The notes: a model not told the origin generated them from the sequence alone. DNA of 64,000 bases from Streptomyces exfoliatus (GCF_000725545.1 NZ_JNZP01000019.1:73117-137116), one strand, 5' to 3'; shown: positions 40,367 through 50,620, numbered from the stretch's first letter. A program made the numbers and translations.

Positions 40367-41980
40367 TCATTCCACCCCGATGAGCAGCGGTGGGGCCCCC
40401 ACGCCCGCGTGGTACGTGATGGTGTCGACGGCCAGGTAGCCGCGCCTGACGTGGCGTTCCAGGTCGGGGGCGAGCTCGGGCGGGGCGTCGTCGGCGACGA
40501 CGAGGGTGACGAGTTCGCCGCCGGCCGAGAGCATCCGGTCGAGGACCGTGCGGGCCGTCTCGGTGAGGTCCTCGCCGATGACGGCGACGTCGCCCTCGAT
40601 GAGGCCGAGGACGTCACCGGCCTGGCACACCCCGGCCGAGGTGAAGGACTGGCGTTCGGCGACGGCGAGTTCGGCGTAGCGGGTGGCTCCGGCGGCGGCC
40701 GTCATGGCGACGACGTCCTCGTCGAAGCGCCGGTCCGGTTCGTGGACGGCGAGGGCGGCGATGCCCTGGACGGCGGCCCGGGTGGGGATGAGGGCGACGC
40801 GGATGCCCTCGGCCCTGACGCGTTCGGCGGCGGCGACGGCGGTCTGGCGCAGCTCGGCGTCGTTGGGCAGGAGGACGACCTCGCGCGCGTGCGCCCGGCG
40901 GATCGCGTCGACGAGTTCGTCGCCCGTCGGCTGTTCGCCGGGGTGGGTCCGGACGGTGGTGGCGCCTGCCTCGGCGCAGAGCCCGGCGAGGCCCTCGCCG
41001 GGGACGACGGCGACGACCGCGCGCTGGGCGCGTTCGCCGCGACCGTCGGCGGCCTCCGTGTCGGACGCGAAGTGGGTGATCCGGATGCGGTGCGGCCGGC
41101 CGGCCTCGACACCTGCCTCGACGGCGGCGCCCGCGTCGTCGACGTGCACGTGGACGTTCCACAGTCCGTCGCCGCCGACGACGACGAGGGACTCCCCCAG
41201 GGCGTCGAGCCGGGCCCGCAGCAGTTCCACGGCCGCGTCGTCCGCCTCCAGGAGGTAGATCACCTCGTAGGCGGGCCCGTCCTCGGTGGGGCACCGCTCC
41301 TCAGGGGGCGCCGGTGCCGCGGGGGCCGTCACGGGGCTGGGCGGGGCCTGCCCCGTCACGGTCTCCAGGAGGGCGCCGAGGACGGTCACCAGGCCCCTGC
41401 CGCCCGCGTCGACGACTCCGGCGCGTTCGAGGACGGCGAGCTGGCCCGAGGTGGCCGCGAGGGCCGTACCTGCCCCGTCGTGGGCCTTCCTCGCCACCTC
41501 GACGAGTCCGCCGCCGGCGGCGCAGGCATCGGCCGCGGCGGACGCCACCGTGAGGATGGTGCCCTCCACGGGGTGGGCGACGGCCTGTCGTGCCGCCCGC
41601 GCGGCCTCGGCGAGGGCGCGGGCGAGGTGATCACCGTCACAGCCCTCGGCGAGGACGCCCGCCATGCCGCGGAAAAGCTGGGAAAGGATGGTTCCGGAGT
41701 TGCCGCGGGCGCCGACCAGGGCGCCGTGCGCCATGGCCCGTACGGTCTCGGCGGTGTCGGGCTCGCAGACGGCGAAGACGGCCTCGACGGCCCGGTGCGC
41801 GGCCTCCGCCGTCAGGTACAGATTGGTGCCGGTGTCCCCGTCCGCCACGGGATAGACGTTGATCGCGTCGATCTCCTCGCGCTCCCGGCCGAGCGCGTCC
41901 AGCGTCCGCGCGCACCAGGAGCGGACCGCTTCCGCGTCGAGCTCGACGAGCTCCTCGAAGGGCTGAAGGGCTCGCGACAA
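40367..41980 (-). CDS. DAK2-domain protein (FakA-like fatty acid kinase)
   Basis: A 537-residue protein. The N-terminal DhaL/DAK2 domain has INVYPVADGDTGTNL (Mg-ATP-binding aspartates) and GARGNSGTILSQLFRG; the middle and C-terminal parts match the FakA family. FakA phosphorylates fatty acids held by FakB proteins in other Gram-positives; the partner is not in this window. The start is inferred as TTG at 41980 because an AAGGAGGA site lies just upstream; the frame runs open to 42190 with no better start. It is divergent from rpmB, an arrangement shared with many firmicutes (rpmB-fakA-recG). Confidence 0.82.
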   Translation of the reverse strand: MSRALQPFEELVELDAEAVRSWCARTLDALGREREEIDAINVYPVADGDTGTNLYLTAEAAHRAVEAVFAVCEPDTAETVRAMAHGALVGARGNSGTILSQLFRGMAGVLAEGCDGDHLARALAEAARAARQAVAHPVEGTILTVASAAADACAAGGGLVEVARKAHDGAGTALAATSGQLAVLERAGVVDAGGRGLVTVLGALLETVTGQAPPSPVTAPAAPAPPEERCPTEDGPAYEVIYLLEADDAAVELLRARLDALGESLVVVGGDGLWNVHVHVDDAGAAVEAGVEAGRPHRIRITHFASDTEAADGRGERAQRAVVAVVPGEGLAGLCAEAGATTVRTHPGEQPTGDELVDAIRRAHAREVVLLPNDAELRQTAVAAAERVRAEGIRVALIPTRAAVQGIAALAVHEPDRRFDEDVVAMTAAAGATRYAELAVAERQSFTSAGVCQAGDVLGLIEGDVAVIGEDLTETARTVLDRMLSAGGELVTLVVADDAPPELAPDLERHVRRGYLAVDTITYHAGVGAPPLLIGVE

Positions 41981-42253
41981 CGGGGGTCCTCCTTCGGCGG
42001 TGAGCTCACCGCAGGGTAGACGCAGGGTGTCCCTCCCCCAAGCTCTCGGCTTCGCTCGAGCAGGGGGCCCCCGGTGACCTGGGCCCGGGGCGACGTCCGC
42101 CCAGACCGTGGTAGTTTCGTTCCACCGATGCAGGCGTTGTATGCTGCTTCGGTTGCCCGGTTCGCACCGGGCCATTCCCCGGCAAGCCACTTCAGACTCC
42201 TGATTCCGGTGCGCCGGAATTCACTGTAAATCCTGAAGCTTTTGGAGTGACCC
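41981..42253. other. divergent promoter region of the DAK2 gene and rpmB
   Basis: 273 bases. It includes a GCCCGG / CCGGGC hairpin (42155-42172) in the rpmB leader and a TATGCT hexamer (42140-42145) that could be an rpmB -10. Nothing else is recognisable. Confidence 0.4.
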
Positions 42254-42439
42254 GTGGCTGCCAACTGCGACGTCTGCGGCAAGGGGCCGGGCTTCGGCAA
42301 CAACATTTCGCACTCGCACCGCCGTACGTCCCGTCGCTGGAACCCGAACATCCAGCGCGTGCGTGCCGTGGTCGGTCGGACGCCGAAGCGGCTCAACGTC
42401 TGCACCTCGTGCATCAAGGCCGGCAAGGTCTCGCGCTAA
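42254..42439 (+). CDS. rpmB: 50S ribosomal protein L28 (bL28), zinc-binding form
   Basis: A 61-residue protein with [20 protein letters not shown] and a second [10 protein letters not shown] pair; the four cysteines make this the zinc-containing form. The GTG at 42254 follows a GGAGTGA site. It stands alone and is followed by a T-tailed terminator. Like rpmF here, it is probably the housekeeping copy used under zinc sufficiency. Confidence 0.95.
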   Translation: MAANCDVCGKGPGFGNNISHSHRRTSRRWNPNIQRVRAVVGRTPKRLNVCTSCIKAGKVSR

Positions 42440-42480
42440 TCGCGACGTTCTGTCGTAGCGCAGCCCCTGCGGTTGCCTTG

Positions 42481-42513
42481 AAAGGCCGGTTCACCTCGGT
42501 GAACCGGCCTTTT
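42481..42513 (+). terminator. intrinsic terminator after rpmB
   Basis: A 15-base stem (AAAGGCCGGTTCACC and its complement) with a minimal loop, followed by TTTT. It lies 42 bases past the rpmB stop. Confidence 0.9.
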
Positions 42514-42561
42514 GCCTTGCCCTGAAACGATCATGGTCCCCATCGAGGCCCCTCCGCGCCC

Positions 42562-43362
42562 TCAGGCCCGGAACCGCCAGCCGTGGTCGACCGGGCCGAT
42601 GCCCGACCCCAGCGCGAACCCGGCGCCTATGGCCCCGGTCACGTACTCCTTGGCCTCCCGCACCGCCTCCGGCACCGCGAGCCCCCTGGCGAGCCCGGAG
42701 GCGATCGCCGAGGCGAGCGTGCAGCCCGTCCCGTGGGTGTGCCGGTTGTCGAGGCGCGGGGCGCGCAGCCAGTGCTCCTCCGAGCCGTCCGTGAGCAGGT
42801 CCACGGCCTCCCGGCCGGTGGGCAGGTGCCCGCCCTTGATCAGGACCCAGCGCGGCCCGTACGACAGGATCGCCTCGGCCGCGGTCCGCATGTCGCTCTC
42901 GTAGACCACGTGCACGCCTGTGAGCTGCGCCACCTCGTCCAGGTTGGGGGTGGCGACCGTCGCCCTCGGCAGCAGCTTCCCGCGTACGGAGTCGAGCGCC
43001 GTCTCGGCGAGCAGCGGGTCCCCGTGCTTGGAGACGCCGACCGGGTCCACGACGACCGGGGCGGCCGTGTCCGCGAGCAGCTCCGCGACGGTCTCCACGA
43101 GCGCAGACGTGGCCAGCATGCCGGTCTTGACCGCCTGGACGCCGATGTCGTCGACGACGGCCCGGTACTGGGCGCGTACGGCCTCCACCGGCAGCTCCCA
43201 GACTCCCTGGACGCCCCGCGAGTTCTGGGCGGTGACGGCGGTGAGCACGCTCATGCCGTGGACGCCGAGCGCGAGCATCGTCTTCAGGTCGGCCTGGACG
43301 CCGGCGCCGCCGCCGGAGTCGGATCCGGCGACGGTCAGCACCAGCGGGGGCCGGGAGGTCAC
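42562..43362 (-). CDS. thiD: hydroxymethylpyrimidine/phosphomethylpyrimidine kinase
   Basis: A 266-residue ribokinase-fold enzyme that phosphorylates HMP and HMP-phosphate in thiamine synthesis. Signatures are [43 protein letters not shown] and [16 protein letters not shown] with the catalytic Asp region. The GTG at 43362 overlaps the thiL stop codon by four bases. The thiL-thiD order is a thiamine mini-operon. Confidence 0.92.
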   Translation of the reverse strand: MTSRPPLVLTVAGSDSGGGAGVQADLKTMLALGVHGMSVLTAVTAQNSRGVQGVWELPVEAVRAQYRAVVDDIGVQAVKTGMLATSALVETVAELLADTAAPVVVDPVGVSKHGDPLLAETALDSVRGKLLPRATVATPNLDEVAQLTGVHVVYESDMRTAAEAILSYGPRWVLIKGGHLPTGREAVDLLTDGSEEHWLRAPRLDNRHTHGTGCTLASAIASGLARGLAVPEAVREAKEYVTGAIGAGFALGSGIGPVDHGWRFRA

Positions 43363-44321
43363 TCCGTCTCCCCGAAGTGGTCCCAGCCGCCCACGGTGTG
43401 CCAGGGCGCGCCGTCCACGGTGACCTGGGGCAGCGCGGAGGGGTTGAGGACCTCTCCGATGACCTTCCAGCGGGCGGGGAGCTTCACGTCCGGCGGGAAG
43501 GTGGCCACGATGGCGTGGTCCTCGCCCCCGGTGAGCACCCACTGCATCGGGTCCACGCCCACGGCCTGCCCGATGTCGTTCATCTGGGTCGGGATGTCGA
43601 TGAGCCCCGAGCGCAGGTCGATGCGGACCTTGCTGGCCTCGGCGATGTGCCCCAGGTCGGCGATGAGTCCGTCGCTGACGTCGCACATGGCGGTGGCGCC
43701 CAGGCCGGCGGCCGCGGGGCCCGCGTGGTACGGCGGTTCGGGCCTGCGGTGGGCCTCGACGAAGGCGCGCGGGGAGCGGAAGCCGCGGGACAGGACCGCG
43801 TAGCCGGCGGCGGACCAGCCGAGCCAGCCGGTGTAGGCGACGACGTCGCCGGGCTGGGCGCCGCCCCGGGTGACCGGGTCGTGGTTGCGCAGGTCGCCGA
43901 GGGCGGTGATGGAGACCATGATCGTGTCGCCGCGGACGACGTCGCCGCCGACCACCGCCGCGCCCGCGACCTGACATTCGTCGCGCAGGCCGTCCATGAG
44001 TTCGGTGGCCCAGGTGACGGGGAGTTCGGCGGGGACGACCAGGCCGAGGAGGAGTGCGGTGGGGACCGCGCCCATGGCGGCGATGTCGGCGAGGTTCTGT
44101 GCGGCGGCCTTGCGGCCGACGTCGTACGCCGTCGACCAGTCACGGCGGAAGTGACGTCCTTCGAGGAGGATGTCCGTGCTGGCCACCACGCGCCGGTCGG
44201 GGGCGGAGACGACCGCGGCGTCGTCGCCGGGCCCGATCCGTACCGCCGGGGTGGAGGTGAGCCGGGACGTGAGCTCTCTGATGAGCCCGAACTCGCCCAG
44301 CTCTCCGACTGTGCCCTTCAC
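43359..44321 (-). CDS. thiL: thiamine-monophosphate kinase
   Basis: A 320-residue kinase of the PurM-like family that makes thiamine diphosphate. It starts [16 protein letters not shown] and has [11 protein letters not shown], the [13 protein letters not shown] segment, GGDVVRGD and the later [17 protein letters not shown] and [13 protein letters not shown] motifs. The GTG at 44321 is the likely start. It is divergent from a stand-alone RAM-domain gene. Confidence 0.93.
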   Translation of the reverse strand: MKGTVGELGEFGLIRELTSRLTSTPAVRIGPGDDAAVVSAPDRRVVASTDILLEGRHFRRDWSTAYDVGRKAAAQNLADIAAMGAVPTALLLGLVVPAELPVTWATELMDGLRDECQVAGAAVVGGDVVRGDTIMVSITALGDLRNHDPVTRGGAQPGDVVAYTGWLGWSAAGYAVLSRGFRSPRAFVEAHRRPEPPYHAGPAAAGLGATAMCDVSDGLIADLGHIAEASKVRIDLRSGLIDIPTQMNDIGQAVGVDPMQWVLTGGEDHAIVATFPPDVKLPARWKVIGEVLNPSALPQVTVDGAPWHTVGGWDHFGETE

Positions 44322-44554
44322 CGCGTCTCACCTCGTGTCTTCGTGCCGGCCGGCGGGCGGGGGCGCGTGGTCTCGCGCCGCGGGTCGCGGGCCGTCACCG
44401 TGCTGGGTACCGTCAAGTAGGCCGTCAACTTCTGTCCTGCGTACGCCACCCCGACAACGCCTCGGGACACGCGGGTCTCCCCGTGGCCCGCGGCGACGCG
44501 GTACCGTGGCGTCCCTTTCTCCCACAAGATCCTCGTGGTCGCCCTGGAGGTTCC

Positions 44555-44788
44555 GTGGTTCAGGCGTACATCCTCATCCAGACCGAGGTGGGCAAGGCGT
44601 CGATCGTCGCCGACACCATCTCCAAGATCCCGGGGGTGCTCCAGGCCGAAGACGTGACCGGTCCGTACGACGTCATCGTGCGCGCGCAGGCGGACACGGT
44701 GGACGATCTCGGCCGCATGGTGGTCGCCAAGGTCCAGCAAGTGGACGGCATCACGCGCACCCTCACCTGCCCGGTCGTTCATCTGTAG
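44555..44788 (+). CDS. stand-alone Lrp/AsnC ligand-binding (RAM) domain protein
   Basis: A 77-residue protein made only of the effector-binding domain of Lrp/AsnC regulators (AYILIQTEVGKASIVADT, GPYDVIVRAQADTVDDLG), without a DNA-binding helix. Such SMLA/RAM proteins form oligomers and may bind amino acids. The GTG at 44555 has an ideal GGAGG site. Its partner is unknown; it is followed by a lipoprotein gene in the same direction. Confidence 0.85.
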   Translation: MVQAYILIQTEVGKASIVADTISKIPGVLQAEDVTGPYDVIVRAQADTVDDLGRMVVAKVQQVDGITRTLTCPVVHL

Positions 44789-44811
44789 CCCCCGTCTACG
44801 CTTGGCCGGTG

Positions 44812-45291
44812 ATGTCTTCCCACCGGCCCTTCGGCCTGCCCGCCGCCGTGTCGGCCGCCGTTCTGCTGCTGGCCGCCGCCGGCTGCTCCTCGACGGACGC
44901 CGCGGCGTCCGTCGTGGTTCCAAGCCCGCCGGCGTCGGAGGCCGCCTTCTGCCAGGCGCTGGCGAAGGAGCTTCCCGACACCGTGGCGGGTCTCGAGCGG
45001 AGTGACCCGGAGCCCGGCTCCGAGTTGACCGCCGGCTGGGGTGACGGTGCGATCGTACTGCGCTGCGGGGTGCCCCGGCCCGAAAAGATGAGCGATCCCA
45101 AGGCGCAGGGCGTCGAGGCGGACGGCGTGAACTGGATGCTGGAGCACCCGGAGGGCGGCGGACCCCGCTTCACCTCGACGTACCGGAAGACATACGTGGA
45201 GGTCACGATGGACGAGCGCTTCGCGCACGACGTGACGCCGCTCGCCGAGCTCGCCGCTTCCGTGCGGAAGACCGTGCCGCCGAGCCTCTGA
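44812..45291 (+). CDS. DUF3515 family lipoprotein
   Basis: A 159-residue protein with a lipoprotein signal: basic start, hydrophobic AAVSAAVLLLAAAG and the lipobox ending at Cys25 (AAGCSS). The rest matches DUF3515, a family of actinobacterial envelope proteins of unknown function. The ATG at 44812 lies 23 bases from the stop of the RAM gene and has no strong ribosome binding site. The 3' end is part of a terminator hairpin. It faces ddl, a cell-wall gene. Confidence 0.8.
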   Translation: MSSHRPFGLPAAVSAAVLLLAAAGCSSTDAAASVVVPSPPASEAAFCQALAKELPDTVAGLERSDPEPGSELTAGWGDGAIVLRCGVPRPEKMSDPKAQGVEADGVNWMLEHPEGGGPRFTSTYRKTYVEVTMDERFAHDVTPLAELAASVRKTVPPSL

Positions 45292-45310
45292 GAGGCCGGG
45301 GCACGGTCTT
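45268..45310. terminator. terminator overlapping the end of the DUF3515 gene
   Basis: AAGACCGTGCC and GGCACGGTCTT pair perfectly, with CCTC / GAGG forming an inner stem. The left arm lies within the last codons of the lipoprotein gene. It lies between convergent genes and can serve ddl too. Confidence 0.7.
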
Positions 45311-45326
45311 TCCGGGTCCGGTCCGG

Positions 45327-46466
<1,140 letters not shown>

Positions 46467-46563
46467 ATCGCGATGAGCGTACCTTGCGACTCCCGAACTC
46501 CTGAGCGCACCGCCGCCGTCCCGCGCGTACGGCGCAGCGCCGCCGGTGCGGCGGCCGGCGCGG

Positions 46564-47565
46564 TCAGCGGCGCTCGGACTTGGCGCTGCGGGACATCAGC
46601 TCCTTGAGGGCGACGACCGGCGGCTTGCCCTCGTGGACGATCGAGACGACGGTCTCGGTGATGGGCATGTCGACGCCGTGGCGGCGGGCCAGATCGAGCA
46701 CGGACTCGCAGGACTTGACGCCCTCTGCGGTCTGCTTGGTGGCCGCGATGGTCTCCTGGAGGGTCATTCCGCGGCCCAGGTTGGTGCCGAAGGTGTTGTT
46801 CCGGGAGAGCGGCGAGGAGCAGGTGGCCACCAGGTCGCCGAGGCCCGCGAGGCCGGAGAAGGTGAGCGGGTCGGCGCCCATGGCGAGGCCGAGGCGGGTG
46901 GTCTCGGCGAGGCCGCGGGTGATGAGCGTGGCCTTGGAGTTGTCGCCGAGTCCCATGCCGTTGGCGATGCCGACGGCGAGCCCGATGACGTTCTTGACCG
47001 CGCCGCCGAGCTCGCAGCCGACGACGTCGGTGTTGGTGTACGGGCGGAAGTACGGGGTCAGGCAGGCGGTCTGGAACCGCTGCGCGACCGACTCGTCGAC
47101 ACAGGCGACGACGGCGGCGGCGGGCTGCCGGGAGGCGATCTCCAGGGCCAGGTTGGGTCCGGTGAGGACGGCCACGCGCTCGGCGGGCACGTCCGCGACC
47201 TCCATGACGACCTCGCTCATCCGCTCGGCGGTGCCGAGTTCGACGCCCTTCATGAGGGAGACGAGGACGGTGTCCGGGGCCAGCAGCGGCTTCCAGGCGG
47301 CGAGGTTGCCGCGCAGGGTCTGCGAGGGGACGACGAGGACGGTGAAGTCGGCGTCCGCGGCGGCCTCCGCCGGGTCCGCGGTGGCCGTGATCCGCCGCGG
47401 GAGTTCGACGCCCGGCAGGTAGTCGGGGTTGGTGCGGGAGGCGTTGATCTCCTTGGCGAGTTCGGCGCGGCGGCCCCAGAGGCTCACCTCGCAGCCCGCG
47501 TCGGCCAGCACCATGGCGAAGGCGGTGCCCCAGGATCCGTTGCCGAAGACGGCGGCCTTGGTCAC
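46564..47565 (-). CDS. gpsA: glycerol-3-phosphate dehydrogenase [NAD(P)+]
   Basis: A 333-residue enzyme that reduces dihydroxyacetone phosphate to glycerol-3-phosphate for phospholipids. The nucleotide-binding AVFGNGSWGTAFAMVL, VSLMKGVEL, the CELGGAVKNVIGLAVG region with catalytic Lys and GLGDLVATCSSPLSRN are all present. The GTG at 47565 overlaps the stop of plsC (four bases), which makes the next substrate-using enzyme, so glycerol-3-phosphate synthesis and acylation are translationally coupled. Confidence 0.95.
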   Translation of the reverse strand: MTKAAVFGNGSWGTAFAMVLADAGCEVSLWGRRAELAKEINASRTNPDYLPGVELPRRITATADPAEAAADADFTVLVVPSQTLRGNLAAWKPLLAPDTVLVSLMKGVELGTAERMSEVVMEVADVPAERVAVLTGPNLALEIASRQPAAAVVACVDESVAQRFQTACLTPYFRPYTNTDVVGCELGGAVKNVIGLAVGIANGMGLGDNSKATLITRGLAETTRLGLAMGADPLTFSGLAGLGDLVATCSSPLSRNNTFGTNLGRGMTLQETIAATKQTAEGVKSCESVLDLARRHGVDMPITETVVSIVHEGKPPVVALKELMSRSAKSERR

Positions 47566-48314
47566 TTGGCGCCTCCCTCTGTGGTCTTGCGCCGCTGCTC
47601 GAGACGCGCCTTGCGGTGGTCGTACGGTGCGGCGGGCGCCTGCTCGCCGCGGATCTGCTCCAGGAGGGCGGTGATGGCGGCCATGATGACCTCGGTCGCC
47701 TCGCGGAGCACGTCGGGCGTCGGCTCCAGGCCGTAGAAACGGGAGAGGTCGACGGGCGGACCGGCCTGCACGATCAGCGTCTTGCGGGGGAACAGGCTGA
47801 GCTTGTTCTCCTTGGCGTACGGCGGCATCGCCAGGTTGGCGCCCCACTGGGCCACCGGGATGACGGGGACCTTGGTGAGCAGCGCGACGCGCGCGGCACC
47901 GGTCTTGCCCGCCATGGGCCACATGTCGGGGTCGCGGGTCAGGGTGCCTTCGGGGTAGAAGGCGACGCACTCGCCGCGCTCGATGGCGTCGACGGCGGCA
48001 CGGAACGCGTCGAGCGCGTTGGTCGTCTCGCGGTAGACGGGGATCTGTCCGGTTCCCCGCAGCATCATGCCGACGAAGGGCGCCTTGAAGAGGGCCGCCT
48101 TGGCCAGGAGGCGCGGGACGCGGCCGGTGTTGTACTGGTAATGCGCGTACGACAGCGGGTCCAGGTAGGAGTTGTGGTTGACCGCGGTGATGAATCCACC
48201 GTCGGCCGGAATGTGCTCCATACCGCGCCAGTCCCGCTTGAACAGAACCACCAGGGGGGGTTTGGCGATGACCGCCGCGAGGCGGTACCAGAAGCCGATT
48301 CTGCGGCGGGGCAC
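47562..48314 (-). CDS. plsC: 1-acyl-sn-glycerol-3-phosphate acyltransferase (PlsC-like)
   Basis: A 250-residue acyltransferase with the H-x4-D active site NHNSYLDPLSY and the second motif FYPEGTLTRD. It makes phosphatidic acid from lysophosphatidic acid, at the membrane; a hydrophobic stretch near the N-terminus is the only candidate anchor. The C-terminus is basic. The GTG at 48314 follows a GGAGAAAGG site. It is the first gene of the plsC-gpsA pair and divergent from cofC. Confidence 0.9.
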   Translation of the reverse strand: MPRRRIGFWYRLAAVIAKPPLVVLFKRDWRGMEHIPADGGFITAVNHNSYLDPLSYAHYQYNTGRVPRLLAKAALFKAPFVGMMLRGTGQIPVYRETTNALDAFRAAVDAIERGECVAFYPEGTLTRDPDMWPMAGKTGAARVALLTKVPVIPVAQWGANLAMPPYAKENKLSLFPRKTLIVQAGPPVDLSRFYGLEPTPDVLREATEVIMAAITALLEQIRGEQAPAAPYDHRKARLEQRRKTTEGGAK

Positions 48315-48441
48315 TCGGACACCTTTCTCCGGGACTGGCTGGCAGGGGGTCAAGTGTCGCCCCATGCTCCTGCTCTGTCGAGTGACACCGTACGCCCCGG
48401 GCCCTCCGCGGGACCGCGTGGGCGGGACAGAATGGGCCCCG

Positions 48442-49116
48442 ATGAGCCCGACGAGCCCGATGAACCCACCGCGCACCGGAGCGGACGACGCCTGGTCCCT
48501 TGTCGTACCGCTGAAGCCGCTGGCCCTGGCGAAGAGCAGACTGGCCGCGGCGGCCGGGGCCCGGCTGCGTCCGTGGCTCGCGCTGGCCTTCGCGGAGGAC
48601 ACCGTGGGGGCGGTCCTCAACTGCCCGCGGGTACGGGATGTGGCGGTGGTCACGGACGATCCCGCCGCCTCGGCGGCCCTCGCGGCCCTGGGTGCGCGCA
48701 TCGTGCCGGACACCCCGGCGGCGGGACTCAACGCGGCCCTCGCGCACGGGGTCCGCGCCGTGCGGTCCCGGCGGCCGCACGCGCGGGTGGCGGCGCTCAA
48801 CGCGGATCTGCCGGCGCTGCGGCCCGAGGAGCTGACCCGGGTCCTGGACGCGGCCAGGAAATTTCCGCGCGCATTTCTCGCGGACGCCGCCGAAATCGGT
48901 ACGACATTCCTCTCGGCGGGTCCCGGGGTGGAATTGGAACCGGCATTCGGAGGTCCGTCGAGACTCCGGCATTTGTCGTCGGGCGCGGTGGAAATCACGC
49001 TCGCCGGGGTCGATTCCGTACGCCGGGACGTGGACACCGGTGAGGATCTCGCGGCGGCCGGGTCGCTGGGACTCGGCCCGCGGACGGCCGCCCGTTGGCT
49101 GTCGGCGGCCGGATAG
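48442..49116 (+). CDS. cofC: 2-phospholactate/phosphoenolpyruvate guanylyltransferase (F420 biosynthesis)
   Basis: A 224-residue CofC/FbiD-family protein. Motifs are LVVPLKPLALAKSRLA, VAVVTDDPAASAALAALG, LNADLPAL (metal-binding acidic pair) and GTTFLSAGPGVELEPAFG. It activates phosphoenolpyruvate or 2-phospholactate with GTP in coenzyme F420 synthesis; actinobacterial members favour phosphoenolpyruvate (FbiD). The ATG at 48442 is used; another ATG six codons in (48460) is possible. It is divergent from plsC and followed 10 bases later by a small gene. Confidence 0.88.
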   Translation: MSPTSPMNPPRTGADDAWSLVVPLKPLALAKSRLAAAAGARLRPWLALAFAEDTVGAVLNCPRVRDVAVVTDDPAASAALAALGARIVPDTPAAGLNAALAHGVRAVRSRRPHARVAALNADLPALRPEELTRVLDAARKFPRAFLADAAEIGTTFLSAGPGVELEPAFGGPSRLRHLSSGAVEITLAGVDSVRRDVDTGEDLAAAGSLGLGPRTAARWLSAAG

Positions 49117-49126
49117 GCTGCGGTCC

Positions 49127-49336
49127 ATGCAGGCGACCGCGTTCACGTACGACCCCGAGACCCGCAGCGGCAGTGTGCTGCTCGACGACGGCACCCCCGT
49201 GGAGTTCGGGGCGGAGGCCTTCGAGGCGGGCGGGCTGCGCCTGCTGCGGCCGGGGCAGCGGGTGCGGATCGAGGCGGAGCCCGGCACGTCGGGGGCCGGC
49301 CTGCGGATCACCCTGGTGACGCTCCAGACCTTCTGA
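49127..49336 (+). CDS. small cold-shock-like/OB-fold protein
   Basis: A 69-residue protein (MQATAFTYDPETRSGSVLLD...). The pattern of short strands (SGSVLLDDGTPVEFG, GQRVRIEAE) resembles a cold-shock-type OB fold but without its aromatic RNA-binding motifs, so the assignment is structural guesswork. It starts 10 bases after cofC, so it is probably translated from the same message. Function unknown. Confidence 0.65.
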   Translation: MQATAFTYDPETRSGSVLLDDGTPVEFGAEAFEAGGLRLLRPGQRVRIEAEPGTSGAGLRITLVTLQTF

Positions 49337-49395
49337 GCGGCCCCTTTCCGCTCCTCTTCCGCACTTTCAGGACGCGCCGCTTCAGAACGCGCCGC

Positions 49396-49425
49396 GGGCC
49401 GGGCTCCCCGAGGGGAGCCCGGCCC
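49396..49425 (-). terminator. terminator after hupS
   Basis: A perfect 14-base stem (49396-49409 with 49412-49425), 21 bases past the hupS stop. Confidence 0.8.
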
Positions 49426-49446
49426 GGCGGATCGGAACCGCTCGTC

Positions 49447-50160
49447 CTACTTCTTGGCGGCGGTCTTCTTGGCGGTCGTCTTGCGCGCCGTCGTCTTCTT
49501 CGCGGGCGCCTTCGTCGCCGTGGCCTTCTTCGCGGCCGGCGCGGTCTTCTTGGCGGCGGCCTTGGTCGCCTTCTTGGCGGCGGCGGCCGTGGTGGCCTTC
49601 TTGGCGGCGCCGTTCGCGGTCTTCTTCGCCGCGGTCGTCGTGGCCTTCTTCGCGGGGGTCGCCTTCTTCGCGGCCGCCGCGGTGGTGGTCTTCTTCGCGG
49701 GGGTCGCCTTCTTCGCGGCCGCCGCGGTGGTGGTCTTCTTCGCCGGGGTCGCCTTCTTCGCGGCGGCCTTCTTGGCGGTGGTGGCCTTCTTCGCGGCGGC
49801 CTTCTTCACGGTCGCGGAGGCGCCACCGGTGAGGCTGCCCTTGGGGGCCTTCTTGACGGAGACCTCGCCGCCCTTGGGGAGCTTCTTCGAGCCGCTGACC
49901 AGGTCCTTGAAGCCCTGACCGGCACGGAAGCGCGGAACAGAGGTCTTCTTGACCCGCACCCGCTCACCCGTCTGCGGGTTGCGGGCGTAGCGGGCCGGAC
50001 GGTCGACCTTCTCGAACGAGCCGAAACCCGTCACCGAGACCCGGTCGCCCCCGACCACGGCGCGCACGATGGCGTCGAGCACGTGGTCGACGGCTTCGGC
50101 GGCCTGCTGGCGACCGCCCATCTTGTCGGCAATCGCTTCTACGAGCTGCGCCTTGTTCAC
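49447..50160 (-). CDS. hupS: nucleoid protein HU with lysine-rich tail (HupS)
   Basis: A 237-residue protein. Residues 1-95 are a complete HU domain (MNKAQLVEAIADKMGG, GFGSFEKVDRPARYARNPQTGE, KKTSVPRFRAGQGFKDLV); the remaining 140 residues are a Lys/Ala/Pro tail of AAKKATPAKK-type repeats like histone H1. HupS of streptomycetes is developmentally regulated and compacts the spore chromosome. The GTG at 50160 follows an AAGGGGAAGA site. A good sigma-70-type promoter lies upstream. The tail length is likely to vary between strains because of its repeats. Confidence 0.92.
   Translation of the reverse strand: MNKAQLVEAIADKMGGRQQAAEAVDHVLDAIVRAVVGGDRVSVTGFGSFEKVDRPARYARNPQTGERVRVKKTSVPRFRAGQGFKDLVSGSKKLPKGGEVSVKKAPKGSLTGGASATVKKAAAKKATTAKKAAAKKATPAKKTTTAAAAKKATPAKKTTTAAAAKKATPAKKATTTAAKKTANGAAKKATTAAAAKKATKAAAKKTAPAAKKATATKAPAKKTTARKTTAKKTAAKK
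49645..49779 (-). repeat. three 45-base tandem repeats in hupS
   Basis: Units beginning at about 49645, 49690 and 49735 are nearly identical (15 codons, KK-A-T-P-A-K-K-type). Such direct repeats are prone to slippage or recombination and could change the length of the HupS tail. Confidence 0.75.
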
Positions 50161-50211
50161 GTCTTCCCCTTCGGAGACATTGCCAGAACGAAAGTGTTCA
50201 AGCTTTTTCGC

Positions 50212-50240
50212 ACGTTAGGCATGTATATACCGCAAATCAA
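50212..50240 (-). promoter_or_regulatory. hupS promoter
   Basis: On the minus strand TTGATT (50235-50240), 17 bases, then TAACGT (50212-50217), about 50 bases before the hupS start. The region is AT-rich for this genome. Confidence 0.55.
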
Positions 50241-50303
50241 ACACGAAACGGGCTAATCACCCTAGTGCCGCAACGCGGAAGAGCCGTTGCGGAGTTCCTG
50301 GTG

Positions 50304-50531
50304 TCAGTCGTCCTCTGGGAATCGGCCCTCGTCGAGGTCCTTCATCAACCGGTCCAGACGCGCTGCCGCGTCCTTGAGATCGTGCTTCGCCGCGGCCGTC
50401 ACGACCAGCAGCTTCCGGGACAGCGCCATCCTTACGCCCTCCGGGACTTGCAGTGAGCGCACTCTTGTGTGCGCTTCCTTCAATCGGGCGGCGACTGCCT
50501 CGTAGAGCTCGAGTTGGCTGTCGCGTTCCAT
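50304..50531 (-). CDS. small conserved helical protein
   Basis: A 75-residue, highly charged helical protein (MERDSQLELYEAVAARLKEA...). I recognise no domain; similar short proteins are conserved in streptomycetes next to leuCD and hup. The ATG at 50531 is chosen as the first with the conserved-looking start; its ribosome binding site is weak. It has a strong terminator upstream (from leuD) and hupS downstream. Possibly cytosolic; function unknown. Confidence 0.6.
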   Translation of the reverse strand: MERDSQLELYEAVAARLKEAHTRVRSLQVPEGVRMALSRKLLVVTAAAKHDLKDAAARLDRLMKDLDEGRFPEDD

Positions 50532-50584
50532 GCACCGATTGTGCCATCTAGGGCGAGTTGTCGCCCGACAGGGTCTCAACAAGC

Positions 50585-50620
50585 GACTGCGCCCCCCACC
50601 GGGCGGTGGGGGGCGCAGTC
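50585..50620 (-). terminator. strong terminator after leuD
   Basis: A perfect 16-base stem (50585-50600 with 50605-50620) and a GGGC loop, 15 bases past the leuD stop. Confidence 0.85.
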
